Assembly (NCBI GenBank): GCA_002749535.1
Contig: MZZL01000409.1
Span: 1,733,527-1,797,526 of the forward strand
Origin: Apophysomyces variabilis
Taxonomy: Eukaryota > Mucoromycota > Mucoromycetes > Mucorales > Mucoraceae
Length of the DNA stretch: 64,000 bases
Reading direction: 5' to 3'
Part shown: piece after piece, positions 12,597 to 24,055 of the stretch
Numbering within the stretch: position 1 is the first letter of the stretch
Layout of the letters: every line of letters begins with the position of its first letter
The notes under the pieces: model-generated
The model's input: the letters and a program-made list of their open reading frames with translations, nothing else
The model's database searches: none
Told to the model about the DNA's origin: nothing
Program-made: the position numbers and the translations under genes

Positions 12597-13052
12597 AAAT
12601 TTACACTAGTCTCTTATTTCCCGTTTTTCCTTGCATACTGTCCCTTAAACAAGACGAATCACATACACACCAAAAGAATCCACTTTTATTTCTTGTACTA
12701 TAGCCTTTCTTTTTCTATTCTTTCTTCCTTCATTTTCTCCTTCCGTTTTTCTTTTGCTATATACCTTAATCATTAAAAAAGATCTCTTCAAGTATAGACA
12801 TCCTTAAAAAGGCTAAGTGCTTTTCCTTTTTGCCCGATTGTTTGGTCGATCCTTTAGGGTTGGTTTTCTCACACGCACATGGTCAGAACATATTATCCAT
12901 CGTGGGTTCTGTTTTCTACTTTCGGATGAAATAAACAGCGTTGCCGTGCTAGCAAGAAAACAGTACAGATGCAACATAATAAGGTATGACTTTTTTTTCA
13001 TATTTACACACAGAATTGCTTCTTTTCTTTTTTTCTTTTTTTTTTCTTTGGT
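12597..13052. other. 3' intergenic between convergent genes
   Basis: 456 bp between the convergent kinase and potassium-channel genes. It is T-rich on the plus strand and carries both 3' UTRs. No gene or repeat of note is seen. Confidence 0.6.
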
Positions 13053-15049
13053 TCACAAGTCTATGGAGTCGCGTGTCTGTGTCGTTCTTGTTCCGACCAC
13101 CGCTTGTTTCCCCTTGCTGGGTTTCACGGACTTGGTCTGCTCAGCAAGAATATTCATAATATATTGTATTGCCTCCTGATTCTGTTGCGCCAATGTTGTC
13201 AAGGCTTGAAGTTGTTTTAGAATCTCTTCGTTAGTATCTAGATTAGCTACAAATGCTGTCGCTGGTGGCGGTGGTGCTTGCGGCGGGTCTGCCCGAAAAA
13301 AAAAATAAGAAAAAGAAAGAAAAGAACGCTTTAGAGAAGGAATACTCGTCATCGTTCGCTTTGCTTTTACCCATTCGATCCCATGCCTCTTCATCTTCGT
13401 CTGTTGTACGATTAGCTAGTACATAAGTATTATAATACTGACGCCGTCGCATGGATTCCCATACAACGGTAAAGTTTCGCCCCACAATGATGGATGGCAG
13501 TGCAATCAACTATCATTGTGTTATTTTTTTTTAGTTTAGGAGTCAGCTTCGGAACCCAGGAAAACTTATTTTGTTTGTTTTTCCTTACCAGGACACCAAA
13601 CATCATAGCGGGAAATGTCACAAGTTTTCCGATAAACGTAGAAGGCACCATGTCGCCTGAAAATTTTACCCGTCAGGTTCCCCCAGTTACCCATTTAATT
13701 CGCCGAGTCAAAGCGCTTACCATAGCCTGTGGTTGTGATGGTTACTAGTACAAACCAAAACGCAGCTGGAATACTGTCGAACGAACTAGACCAAAAGAGA
13801 CAATCGCGTCATCGTATCATGTCATGAATGCGCGTCCAGCTCCGTTTACCTCGGATTTCCATCTGGATTCACAAACGTCTCCAGTTTTTCATCCCATACT
13901 CCGCGTTCAGCGAAATACAGCAGCGTGGAGAACAAAACAACGCAAGTCACCAGGAAGAAAAATAGAGCCGACAGGGCGTCACTGGATCGACGTAGGGCCA
14001 CCACCATCACTTCGATTGTCATAATAATCGCATTGGAATACTTGTATGTTTTGAATAGACGTAATAGGCGAAACAAGCGCAGGATCGTGAACCGGAACTC
14101 GTAGGTCTTTTACGTATACATTGTTTATACGGATCGAAAAGGTCACAATAGGATCTCTCACATGGTTGGCACCCCTCACCCTTTTCCATTGCTCGCCTCC
14201 TATGTCCTTTCCTTCTCTGTCCTTTCCTCTCATCTTACCGTATCACGTTTGGCCAATAATTCAATATAAAACGGCACAATGGAAATGAAATCTATTATAG
14301 AAAGAGGGGCTATGACGATCATGATAATCCCGATGTCGAACCATTTCAGTATTTTCATACTTTCCTACTCTTCTCTTACATAAAATAAATCGTCGTAACA
14401 TTCGAAGGGAATCCGAATGGGCAAATACCCGTAAAAGATATTCAAATGTGAAAAGTGCAACCATGGTCGATTCCAAGTTGAACCTATACAGGGAGAAAAG
14501 TATCAAGTCAATAAAACACCGTCAATCCATCATCGTGTCAACATTCCCTTACCAAACGCGGTTGCTTTCCTTGGAACGAAATGCAGGGATTGTTTCTATG
14601 GTGGTCATGACAGCACTCAGGACAATCAAAACGGACACAATGACGTTGATCCAAAACGCGGCATTACTACTGGAAGGCTCTTCGAGCAAAAGATAAAGCT
14701 GTCTTTTGAGGTCATTGGTAATATCCAGGGCGGTGGCGTCTTCGGGTGAATGATGATGATGTTCGTCATGTTCCGGAGGGTCATTGTCTAATGGTGTTTG
14801 GCGTTGACCATTGTTCACCAGCGCTGAAAGGGATATCCAGCCATCGGCTCGTTGCCCAAGATGTTGTCTTGCTGAAGGAGCCGCCATGGTCGCGGATGGA
14901 GAGGCTGGCTGACGATCGTTGGATGACGTTTTCTCGTTCTCCATGTCTTCAGCCATGGACATCTCAATGGCGTTAGCGTCGTCAGCTATAGATCCCTCTT
15001 CATTATTTATTTTGGCAAACTTGGCCGACTTGGTACGAAACAATCCCAT
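13053..15049 (-). CDS. voltage-gated potassium channel, Kv type (six transmembrane segments)
   Basis: Complete Shaker-like architecture read across several exons. A hydrophilic N-terminus of about 130 residues without a recognisable T1 domain is followed by S1 (FWINVIVSVLIVLSAVMTT), S2 (STMVALFTFEYLLRVFA), S3 (SPLSIIDFISIVPFYIELL), S4 with spaced charges FRFTILRLFRLLRLFK, S5 (LSALFFFLVTCVVLFSTLLY), a pore helix with selectivity filter TITTTGYGDMVP, S6 (FGVLLIALPSIIVGRNF), then a cytoplasmic tail with a helical Gln-rich end. Exon 1 is 15049-14553, exon 2 starts 14483, exon 3 is 14309-14239; an intron splits the filter after GGCTATG. The ATG gives MGLFRTKSAKFAK. Likely plasma-membrane K+ efflux; no functional data can be inferred beyond the family. 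Confidence 0.88.
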
Positions 15050-16075
15050 GCGAAGAGCAAAAGATTACACAGATTAAAACAAAAAAGTAAATTACAGATA
15101 AATAATACAAAGAGAGAGAAAGAGAGAGTAAAACAAATTAATGGGGGAAATAGACTTCCCTTAGCTTGAGGATCGGAAGGAAAAGGGGTTCAACTCTTTT
15201 TTGTGAGCTATGGATTCCATGGGCATCCAAAATTTAGTAGTTATATAGACATGTCAATAGACACTGTCTCATCTTGTTGATTATATTACATGATGCATAT
15301 GAAAATGTTTATTAAGTAATTCATGATCTAATACTACTAATGCATCTACTATACTACAATCCAAACAGGGCAAAATTAACCTATAAAATATGAAAAGCAC
15401 GTGAGTCCATCTTTGTTTCTGAGTAAAGGAGAAGACAAGTACAAAGACAATTCTTTTGAGGGATTATAGTTCTCAGAAATTTGGGTATAGCTGATTTTAG
15501 TCTACAGTTTGGTATTCTGACTGACGTGCAAATGTCTTTTGAGGATCATCATTTCGAACCTCCCTCTCCCTTGTTTCTCTTCTCTTTACAATCATATAAT
15601 GGAAGTGAGATTAATACGTACCCTTTACAAAAAAAAGACAACGACGTTCAAGTGAAAGAAACTAAGCAAAACGCGTAGAAAAAAAAATTCCCTCTCCCTT
15701 TATAACTGCCATTCGTCAAAAAAATTTTCCCCTCTCCAGTCACATGAGATTCATTGCCCGACATTTTTGAGCTACTTCTCACCGTAAGCAGAATATCGAA
15801 CACTGTACTGGCCTTTGTAAAAAGAAAAAAGATTACAAGCAGTAGCAAACTCTGCTTCTCGGCTTCCACCCATTAATAAACTAGAGGAGAGAGTGATTGA
15901 CGGAGCAAAAAAAAGCAGTAAGGAGTTGTCAGACGGGGTTCCGGCATGTAGAAGCAAGTTCCGGCTCGGAATGATCCAGGCTTTTGGATGCCCGCCTTGG
16001 TGCGGTGGGCCAGTTTTGACCTTAAGATTCTTGACCAAGTGGTGCTCTTGTCCAGCCTCTTTTTTATCCTCACCA
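15050..16075. other. divergent promoter region of the channel and RACK1 genes
   Basis: About 1 kb separates two divergent genes. It contains a short GA microsatellite near 15112-15128 and a CACGTGAG site (bHLH-type E-box) near 15398. No additional gene is supported; open frames such as 15481-15678 lack motifs. Confidence 0.5.
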
Positions 16076-17434
16076 ATGGACGCTCTTACCTTGCGCGGTA
16101 CTCTTAAAGGTAAGAAAGAGAGAGTTAAAAACTGGATGGATTGGATGGATGAATCAGGAACATAAAACTAACATCAATGGTTGATTAGGTCACGGCAACT
16201 GGGGTAAGCAACCTTTTTTTTTCTCCTCCCTTCTTTCCATGGCGAAACGCGTAGCGCGAATCGTAACCTGTTTGAATGAATGAACGCAACACATGCTCAA
16301 AGCGATTCCATTCCTATCCTAGTTACTGCCATCGCCACCACTTCTGAGGCTCCCGATATGGTCTTGTCCGCCTCCCGCGGTAAGTTGAAATTGGAAGAAA
16401 AATGGAAAAAAAAACTCAATCAGAGATTTTGATATTCTATAGACAAGTCTATCATCGTCTGGCACCTTACCAGGTAAGAAATAATAAAGGAAAGAGGAGA
16501 TAGTGGAAGCAAAGAGGGACATAAGACATGGAACGCTCGAACACAACCGGGGAATTAGACGTGTAGAAGAAAAAGAAAAGAACAGCCCAATTGACTCGAT
16601 ATTTGCAAACCCATATTTAGAGAAGAGATGGAATACGGTGTTCCCCGCAAGTCTCTGTTGGGTCACAACCACTTCGTTGAGGACATTGCCATTTCTTCCG
16701 ATGGTCAGTTTGCTCTTTCGGCCTCGTGGGATAAGACTCTCCGTCTTTGGGATTTGAACACTGGCACCACCACTCGCCGTTTCGTCGGTCACGAAAAGGA
16801 TGTCTTGTCCGTCTCTTTCTCTGCCGACAACCGTCAGATCGTCTCTGGTTCCCGTGACAAGAGCATCAAGTTGTGGAACACCCTTGGTGAGTGCAAGTAC
16901 AACATCACCGAGGATGGTCACTCCGAATGGGTTTCCTGCGTTCGTTTCTCGCCTAACCCTGCCAACCCTGTCATCGTCTCTGGTGGCTGGGACAAGATCG
17001 TCAAGGTCTGGGATCTTACCAAGTTCAAGCTTCGCACCAACTTCATTGGTCACAATGGCTATGTCAGCACTGTCACTATCTCCCCCGATGGCTCTCTCTG
17101 TGCCTCCGCTGGTAAGGACGGTGTTGTCATGCTTTGGGATTTGAACGAGTCCAAGCACTTGTACTCTCTTGAGGCTGGTGATGTCGTCAATGCCTTGACC
17201 TTCTCCCCCAACCGCTACTGGCTCTGCGCTGCCACTGCCTCGTCTATCAAGGTCTGGGATCTCGAATCCAAGTCCATTGTCGATGAGCTCCGCCCCGAGT
17301 TCAGCCAAGTTGGCAAGAGAAAGGCCCGCGACCCCGAATGTTTGTCCGTCGCCTGGTCTGCCGATGGCCACACTTTGTTCTCTGGCTACACTGATAACCA
17401 CATCCGTGTCTGGCAAGTGACCCACAACCTCTAA
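16076..17434 (+). CDS. CPC2: RACK1 / Cpc2 / Asc1, ribosome-associated WD40 scaffold
   Basis: Seven-bladed WD40 protein of the 40S head, a signalling scaffold and negative regulator of Gcn4/Cpc1-type control. The 316-aa product is canonical in length (human 317): [20 protein letters not shown] at the start, [44 protein letters not shown] and ending [15 protein letters not shown]. Exons: 16076-16109, 16189-16203 (15 nt), 16323-16379, 16443-16473, 16621-17434. All introns lie in the first blade region. Codon use is strongly biased to C-ending codons, as expected for a highly expressed gene. A 368-codon frame on the opposite strand is a by-product of that bias. Confidence 0.97.
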
Positions 17435-17701
17435 ATTTTTTAGCCATATCGTCTCTGGGTAGAGTTTGCCATTTTCTTTGTCCCTTTTCCAAAATAAAAG
17501 AAGGAGCGTATCCTCTTCATTTTGTCCACCTTCAGATGAGGAAAATTTAGATTAGTTTAATGTCCAATTCGTTTTTTGTGTTCGTGTGTGTGCCTGTATA
17601 TTGCTGTTCTATAGCACAGAAAATTGTTTATGTGTGTTCTTACAAAGGAATGGAAAGAAAGTAAAAGGATGGGAAAAAGAACAATAAGAGGATGCGATAA
17701 T

Positions 17702-18772
17702 CTATACTCTGCAGTTGGTAAATGCCATGACCAGAATATCGGTGGCGCCAACTTCCGTCAGTCGGTCCATAATTTCGCCCTTCTCTTTCTTTTCGATCAT
17801 GGCTGATACAGCTACCCATCCTTCGTGCGAATCCAAGGCAGATACAGTAGCACCCTGGCGACCAGGAGTGATCTGGACAGCCTTGCTAAGGTTCTTGCGT
17901 TCCACATTATAGGTACAAAGGACGAATTTGCTAGCAGCAATGACACCACGAATTCGAGAGGTGATCTTGTTCACTAACTCAGCATGCTTTGTGTTTTTGT
18001 TGGCAATCAAGACCGATTCAGTGGTCATCAAGGTGTGGATATCGTGAAGACCGGCTGCACGCATGGTTTCGCCCGACTCTATGAGGAAGGAAAAAAAGAG
18101 ACTTTAAAATCCCGTCACGGACCACTAACAGGTTGGTAATTGTGCACATGGACGATGACTTACCGACAAGATCAACTAGATAACAGAGGTTGAGAAAAAA
18201 AAAAAGAAATAAGGTTATGTTAGCGAAAAATCGGCTCGACGATGATGGAGACACAAAGAGACGTAACTGATGCCATCCGCTAGTCCTAAAGCGCATGCAG
18301 CTTCAACTGATCCAGAGACGTAGTTGATTGTTGTCTTCTTTCCACTGTCTTGATCCAACTTATCAAAAACGGTACGAGCAAAACCATCGAAGCTTGTCAC
18401 AATACGCTTGCCAACAAGCGATTCTAATGTTTGGAATTCGCCATTGACAGGTACTTGGACACAGAGACGACATTTGCCGAAACCAAGCGGTATAATTTCG
18501 TTGACTTTATCAACGACTTCATTTTCCATGACCATGTCCTGTCCAGTGATACCAAGGTCGACATTGCCTTCAGCGACGTATTTGGGGATATCAGCAGCTG
18601 GTAAGAAAATAAGAGCGATCGGCAAGTTGGTACAAAGCGCGATGTCCTGACGCGTCTTGCGATTGAAGTGAATGTCTGATCCAGCTAATAACTGCAAACA
18701 TTGTTCGTAAAGTCTACCCTTTTTAGGCACGGCAAATAGCAGACGATTGTCGAGATCTTTCACGTAGTCCAT
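17702..18772 (-). CDS. HIS1: ATP phosphoribosyltransferase, first step of histidine synthesis
   Basis: Condenses ATP and PRPP to phosphoribosyl-ATP in the cytosol. The 297-aa long-form enzyme contains LLFAVPKKGRLYEQ at the N-terminus, NVDLGITGQDMV, the PRPP-binding loop region ADGIIDLVESGETMRAAGL, and a C-terminal ACT-like regulatory domain (ITPGRQGATVSAL, GATDILVMAFTNCRV). Three exons: 18772-18268, a 12-nt exon 18175-18164, and 18078-17702. The first donor was placed at A/GTTACG because only this restores the conserved IIDLVES sequence. The longer upstream open frame (to 18922) was rejected; the ATG at 18772 starts the conserved MDYVKDLDNRLLFAV. Histidine feedback through the ACT domain is a family property. 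Confidence 0.93.
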
Positions 18773-20071
18773 TTTAGCGATAAAAAAAATTTGAAGGAAA
18801 AGGGAAAAAGCAAAGGGTTCCAGTCGTGCGCGCGCTGAAATTATTTGCACGCGGAATTCCAAAATGAGCGGCCAATGAATATGATCCATGATGTGTCGTA
18901 ATGAGTCGTTGTTTGGAGACACGAAATGAAAACAATTACTGCAAATCTAGATACGCTTGCCTTGCAAATGATATCCTAACCATCAACAAACCAGGAAAAT
19001 CAAAATATTACTTATTAATTTTCTACTTATCTCATAGAAAAGCATGCCTATGGTTCATCTATAATCTGGAGTCTATCCTTCAAAATCCACACTTACATAT
19101 TTGCTATTACCTTCCATGGCAACACCCTCCATAGTCTCCATAGGCAACCGCACAGCACTTCAAACCGGACTATTATAATTTCCGGTTTAAATAACTGGAA
19201 ACATAATCCATCATTACGATGATAATGTATGCATTCAGAGAAACAGTTCTCTATTTTAGCGTTGAGGAGGAAAGTCTCAGAGTGTCTAATTCATCCTTGA
19301 CAATCACAGCGCCTTACCTTCTTTGGTAATTGGGCTATGCGGTCCTGAAGGTTATTGTCAGGTTTTAGTCGATGTTTTTCTACGCCGGCCTTTACTTTTA
19401 GGCCCAGAACTCTTCAAGTGGATTGAGAAATGGAGAATATGAGAAATGATGAGAAATGATACAAACTTTATAATCTCTGCCCTCTAGCAGTTCCTTGATT
19501 CTTTTTTAGCTGATTTATAACTAGAGAGGTTATCCGTAAGCGAGATCATGCTTTCATCTCATGCCTACTTAAGACAACCATAAGGTGAGATACGTCGAGC
19601 ATGAACTATTCGGTGCAAGTGCCAATCCAAGCAATGATATTTCCCTTCCTGCATATCTTTCATCTACCTTTCGTACAGGCTACAGCGAGAGGAATTCAAA
19701 TTTGCTTCCTTCCAATAACAATTGTACTGCCCGGGACTAATCCCTTCTTATTTTATTGCTGTTGACTGGCCTCTGTTACCTTAACAGATTCTTTGTCGGT
19801 ATCTGAACTCTAAAACTCCTCTGTGACTCAAATAAAGCGTTAAAATTGTTTCTCAGTCTCAGAGTACCTGTTTCTCTTACCTGAGGCATAGGTCCTGATA
19901 ACTCCTGTCATAGCGACAGGTCCCGGTTCTCTCAACCTTCATTGTCATAAGAACTATTATCGCAAGGGCAGAACTACTACTTACTCTTCACAGAGCTTCC
20001 GAGAAGAATTCACGCACCTTTAACGTCAGGACACATGATGAATACGCAATAATTATTTGATAGAAGCCGAC
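18773..20071. other. intergenic region downstream of the Fanzor-like gene
   Basis: 1.3 kb with no supported gene. It holds the HIS1 promoter and the 3' flank of the Fanzor-like gene. Two small hairpins are visible: AGAGAA/TTCTCT near 19236-19251 and CCTGTC-ATAGC-GACAGG at 19904-19920. The 3' flank of TnpB/Fanzor genes is where a guide (omega) RNA would be expected, but nothing here proves one. Confidence 0.4.
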
Positions 20072-23000
20072 TTACCAAAAATTGGTGGCGCCGGGAACAA
20101 ACGGTTTTCCAGCCGAGAATATGCTGGGGTCAAATGGGGTCAACGTGCTTCTGTTTGCTGATAGGATGTTACTGGCAGATGCCAGACCTATTGCTACAGC
20201 CGCTTGAACATCTCTGTTTTGCGTGGCATGGCCGGACTGGTACGCCGGACAGCAGGGGTTTACGCATTGTGAGGCACCGTTTACTCTCACAGTCTTCCAC
20301 TGTCTGCTCTTTCTTCGCCGTGCTTTAGCTCGTTCAACTCGTTCAAAACAGTAGACGCATAACTGGGAACTTCTGTGTTCATTGGTCATGGATACAGGCA
20401 CATATCGGCGATGACGTTTACGGAGCCATTTTCCCCCTCGTTTTAAATGTCCTTTCAGACGTAGACCGACTCCAGTTCCTTGAGTGCCGATGGCCATAAT
20501 CGGTAAAGCCTTTTGGCGCCCATCGGTCTGTGTCGTCGCTGCAGCCTTAATAAACTTGCGCTCTTGGGCGGCCACTTGATCATAGATGCGATCCGTATAC
20601 AGTTTTTGTGTGCGCTTTTCATGCTCTGCCCGATTCGAATGATAGAAAGCTCGCAATTCTCTTCGGCAGTTCCTCTTTACCTACATGTATGTTATTATGA
20701 GTTAGAGGCAGAAGGAAGCCGAAGGATAATACCGCTTGCGACTCTAAAACTTGCTCCACCGTGGTTGCTGAGGCGGATGATCTTTTCGATAGCGTCTTCT
20801 CTGCACTGATAACCGCAGGGTTATTCTAAAGACAAAGTGAGTCAACCTAAAACTTAGCGGCTATCTTTATCATACCTTTTTCCTCCTCTCTCTTTTTTTG
20901 CGAAAACTCCTACATAAGGTTTTCTCCTCCAGATAACCAGCTGTGATTCTCATCGGCTTAGGAAGCGTAGACATTTCTTTAGGAATAGACACAGGCGTCT
21001 GCCCGTCACCAAATTGGCGATTATACAGGTCGAAATGTAGACGAGCGCGTTCCATAGTGACCGGCACCGTTGTCGCCAAAGTCCTCAAGCCATAGTCCGT
21101 TCCGCCAAAAGTAATAGTCTTCTTGGGATCCTGCTTGACTTCTTGATGCAGCTCTGAGATGTCCAGAAACTCTGTATTGGCTTCGCAACCTGGGCGATTC
21201 CAACTCGCAACTTTACATAGCTTAGTCTCCTGTTCTTGTTCATCATCTTTTGGTTTCGTCTCTTTGTTCGTTTGTTGCTTCTTCAGAATATCCAGCTGCT
21301 ATAGTTTCGTTTATTTTCTTGTTTAGCTAATGCATATGATATTCTTCACTTACCTTCTGATATATGTATCGCAGTCTTCGTTGATCCGCGAGCTGTGACC
21401 TTATCTTGCTTAGTTCAGATTGGCTCTTTGCGCGCTCGAGTTTAGCCGCCTTTAAATCTTTATATATGTCGGTCTGTTTCTGTTTCGCTCTGGAATCATA
21501 GATATCGAATTTCTCACTCTTACGCTTATCGCGGACTTTTCTTCGAGCTACGTCCTTGCTTCTCCGATAACTCTCCATTCGGCTTTCGACGACTTCCTCC
21601 CTCTGCCGCAACGCGTTTTTTATCTGCTTTTCAGCCGACTCCAGAGCTTTCACCCTCTGTTTTGCATCTTCTAATGAGCATGTAATATTGGCGATGTCTA
21701 AGCCGGATTTATCTTCAAATTGACTACTTGCGCTATCTGCACGCTTTCCTTTCGACTTTTTCTTTCTTTCTTCGTAGTGAGAAGTATCTATAACCCTCCC
21801 TTTTTTTACATCACCGTCAATCACGGCCATTTGATGAGGTGTAATGGTGATTCGCCACCGCGGTTCCAAACCTCGAGTATTGCAAATATGCTTAACTTTT
21901 TCTTGATCAAAGAAGGAACCAATCACAGCAGATTTGTTCGTACGAGCTTCTCTGATATTGTCGATTGTGCTTCCATCTTCTTTGTATAGATTGAACTTTG
22001 CAGAATTGGAACCAAACATCTCATACATGGACGCCGCATCGAGAGGTAGAGCATGGATTGAGGCAGGGCTGATAGTTGGGCAGATATTTGCAGTGAACTT
22101 GGAATATCCTGTCGCATGAAGAATCGCATTTGATAACAAAACAAATCGCAAACGAAGAGATATTGCGCTGCTTAATCGACCTTTCGGCACGTATGGTCTA
22201 AGTGCGTTTGCAAGTTTCACGACGATATCTATCTCGACCTTCTGGAGCTCATCGTTGTCGTTCCATATATCCGACACATCACTAGCTTGTACGTTCCCGT
22301 CGATGTCTGTTGACAGCAGTAGTTTCTTGGTGATAGCTTGGATTCTTATCAACCTTCTTCTGCTGGGTTCTTTCTTCAGTGTCTTTATCTCAACTTCTTC
22401 CAACTCGTCCTGTGCCTCTTCGATCGCTGTTTCTATCGTCTCTTCGATTTCTTCATCATCCATGACACTGATATCGGCTGAAATAGCTAACTTGTCCATA
22501 TCGCCTCTTGCCTAATTGACGTTTGTTCAGCTCATATATCAACGTTATGACAAGTAATTCTCACCTCTTCATCTTTTTGATGTGGCTGGTTATCAGCCTT
22601 TTTAGGCCTGTACTTTTCCTTTGCCTGTTTCTCCAGTCGTCTGATTGCTTCGACGCATGACTTCTTCCGCTGCAAAAGATTGGCTCTTTGATTCCCATCC
22701 ATTTCTATTCCCAAGCGCTTCTCCAGCCGTCGCAAACTTTTGCGTTCTTGTTTTAGTCTACCTTTTATCTTGCGTCTGCGCCATTCTTTTTTTCTCCGCA
22801 TCGTTCTGGAGCTCTCTTCCCGCTGCTTTTCCTTTTCTTGTAGTTTTTTCTCGGTAATTTCCTGAATCTTCTTTTCTCGTTCAGAGGCAAGATTGATCCT
22901 GAGCAGGATACGAAGCAAGTGATTAATTGATTTGTGGAATAATCCGCCTGCCCACATGTTCTGCAGGTCTGTGGCATACTGCTTCAACTGGAAGTGCATG

Positions 23001-24055
23001 ACGGTGCTTAAGCCTGCAGGTGGTTTTGGCAAGTCCTTCAAGCCTTGGTGCTGTAAGGAAGACCAGAAAGATTTTCCTTGAGCTTTGTAGCTTTGTCTTC
23101 CAAAATAGTCTGAATGAAGGAACTGTAGATGTGCTTCGGTAAAGAGGTTTAGGAATTCGTCATTGTGTTTTTTCGGCAAAGCTTTTACATAATTCTTGAT
23201 GTTATCAGGCATTGGGGCCACAGCTATTGCCAATTCTGAGTTCAAAAGTTCTGGATGTCGAATCCACTCTTCATGTATGACATCCAAAACATTAAATGTC
23301 TTGCCATCTTGTTGATAGTGCGCTTGCTTTGACTCTGCATCCAAGACTACCGAGCCGGATGCGTACTTGAGCATGGTTGCATGTACTGCGGTTCCCAGCT
23401 CAGAAGCGTAGTTGGTGGCCTGTTCGGATGTGATAGCAATGGTCTCAAGAAATGTCTGCTTCACTTGATTGTCAAGGTCTTCTCGTAAGATTTTTGATAA
23501 TCTAACGGAACATGTTCGTATTATTTCTTTTTCCTCTTTACTGTCGTCATTCACAGTAACTTCTTTGCTGGAACCAGCTTCTTCTACTTCTCCGTGCTCC
23601 TCAAGTCTCGCCCGTGCTTCCGCCACGGCGTCATTGAAATGAGCTGCAGCGTAATCTCTCCAAAGCTTGCCGATTGATGCTGGCTCAGGATAGTGAAAAC
23701 AGAGGGTTCTACGAATCGTTCCCCGTGTTACATTTATTGAGTCATCGGCTTGCTCGAGTGAAGTTCTTGGGACACGATCCGCTTTCTCTAAACGCGTTCG
23801 TAGCTCTTGCAGGATTTTGTTGGTTTTTGCTTGTTTTTCAACTTCTGACTGAAATCTCGCTTTCTTTGCCGTGTTTTTCCTTGGTTTATCCTCAAGTTCT
23901 TTTGAAATGATTGTAACTAACTGGTTCTGAAACACGTCGTGCAAGGCTTCAATCGCCTTGTCCAAGGATATATTTGATTGAATTACTCTCTTTCTTTTGC
24001 GTTTGTTTTCTCGTATTTGCGGGTGCGGTACTTGCATGGCTGACAAACGGAACAT
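20072..24055 (-). CDS. Fanzor/TnpB-like RuvC nuclease-family protein, full length
   Basis: Eukaryotic relative of TnpB, inferred from the C-terminal third. Five exons (24055-22565, 22511-21354, 21298-20876, 20825-20733, 20680-20072) join in one frame to 1257 aa. Residues 1-880 are charged and largely helical, with Lys/Arg-rich coiled-coil tracts, and have no family I can name. RuvC-I is TFGGTDYGLRTLATT (Asp951). The zinc ribbon has CVYC (1163, 1166) and CVNPCC (about 1194-1199). RuvC-III is NRDVQAA (Asp1212). The canonical RuvC-II Glu position reads PIMAIGTQG with no acid; TNEHRSSQ supplies Glu1156 about 41 residues later, as in the rearranged active sites reported for Fanzors. No stops or frameshifts. 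No clear terminal repeats flank it, so it may be an immobilised or domesticated copy. Confidence 0.72.

Noticed and set aside
16110..16620. snoRNA (U24 type) in RACK1 introns, as in yeast ASC1
   Set aside because: None of the four introns has a clear C box (RTGATGA) paired with a D box (CTGA) and terminal stem.
16319..17425. 368-codon open frame antisense to RACK1
   Set aside because: It mirrors a highly codon-biased gene; absence of stops is a by-product. No family motif, no splice logic, and the plus-strand gene is certain.
18773..18922. Upstream extension of HIS1 to an earlier ATG
   Set aside because: The extra 50 residues are not part of the family and include the A-rich leader; the enzyme begins MDYVKDLDNRLL at 18772.
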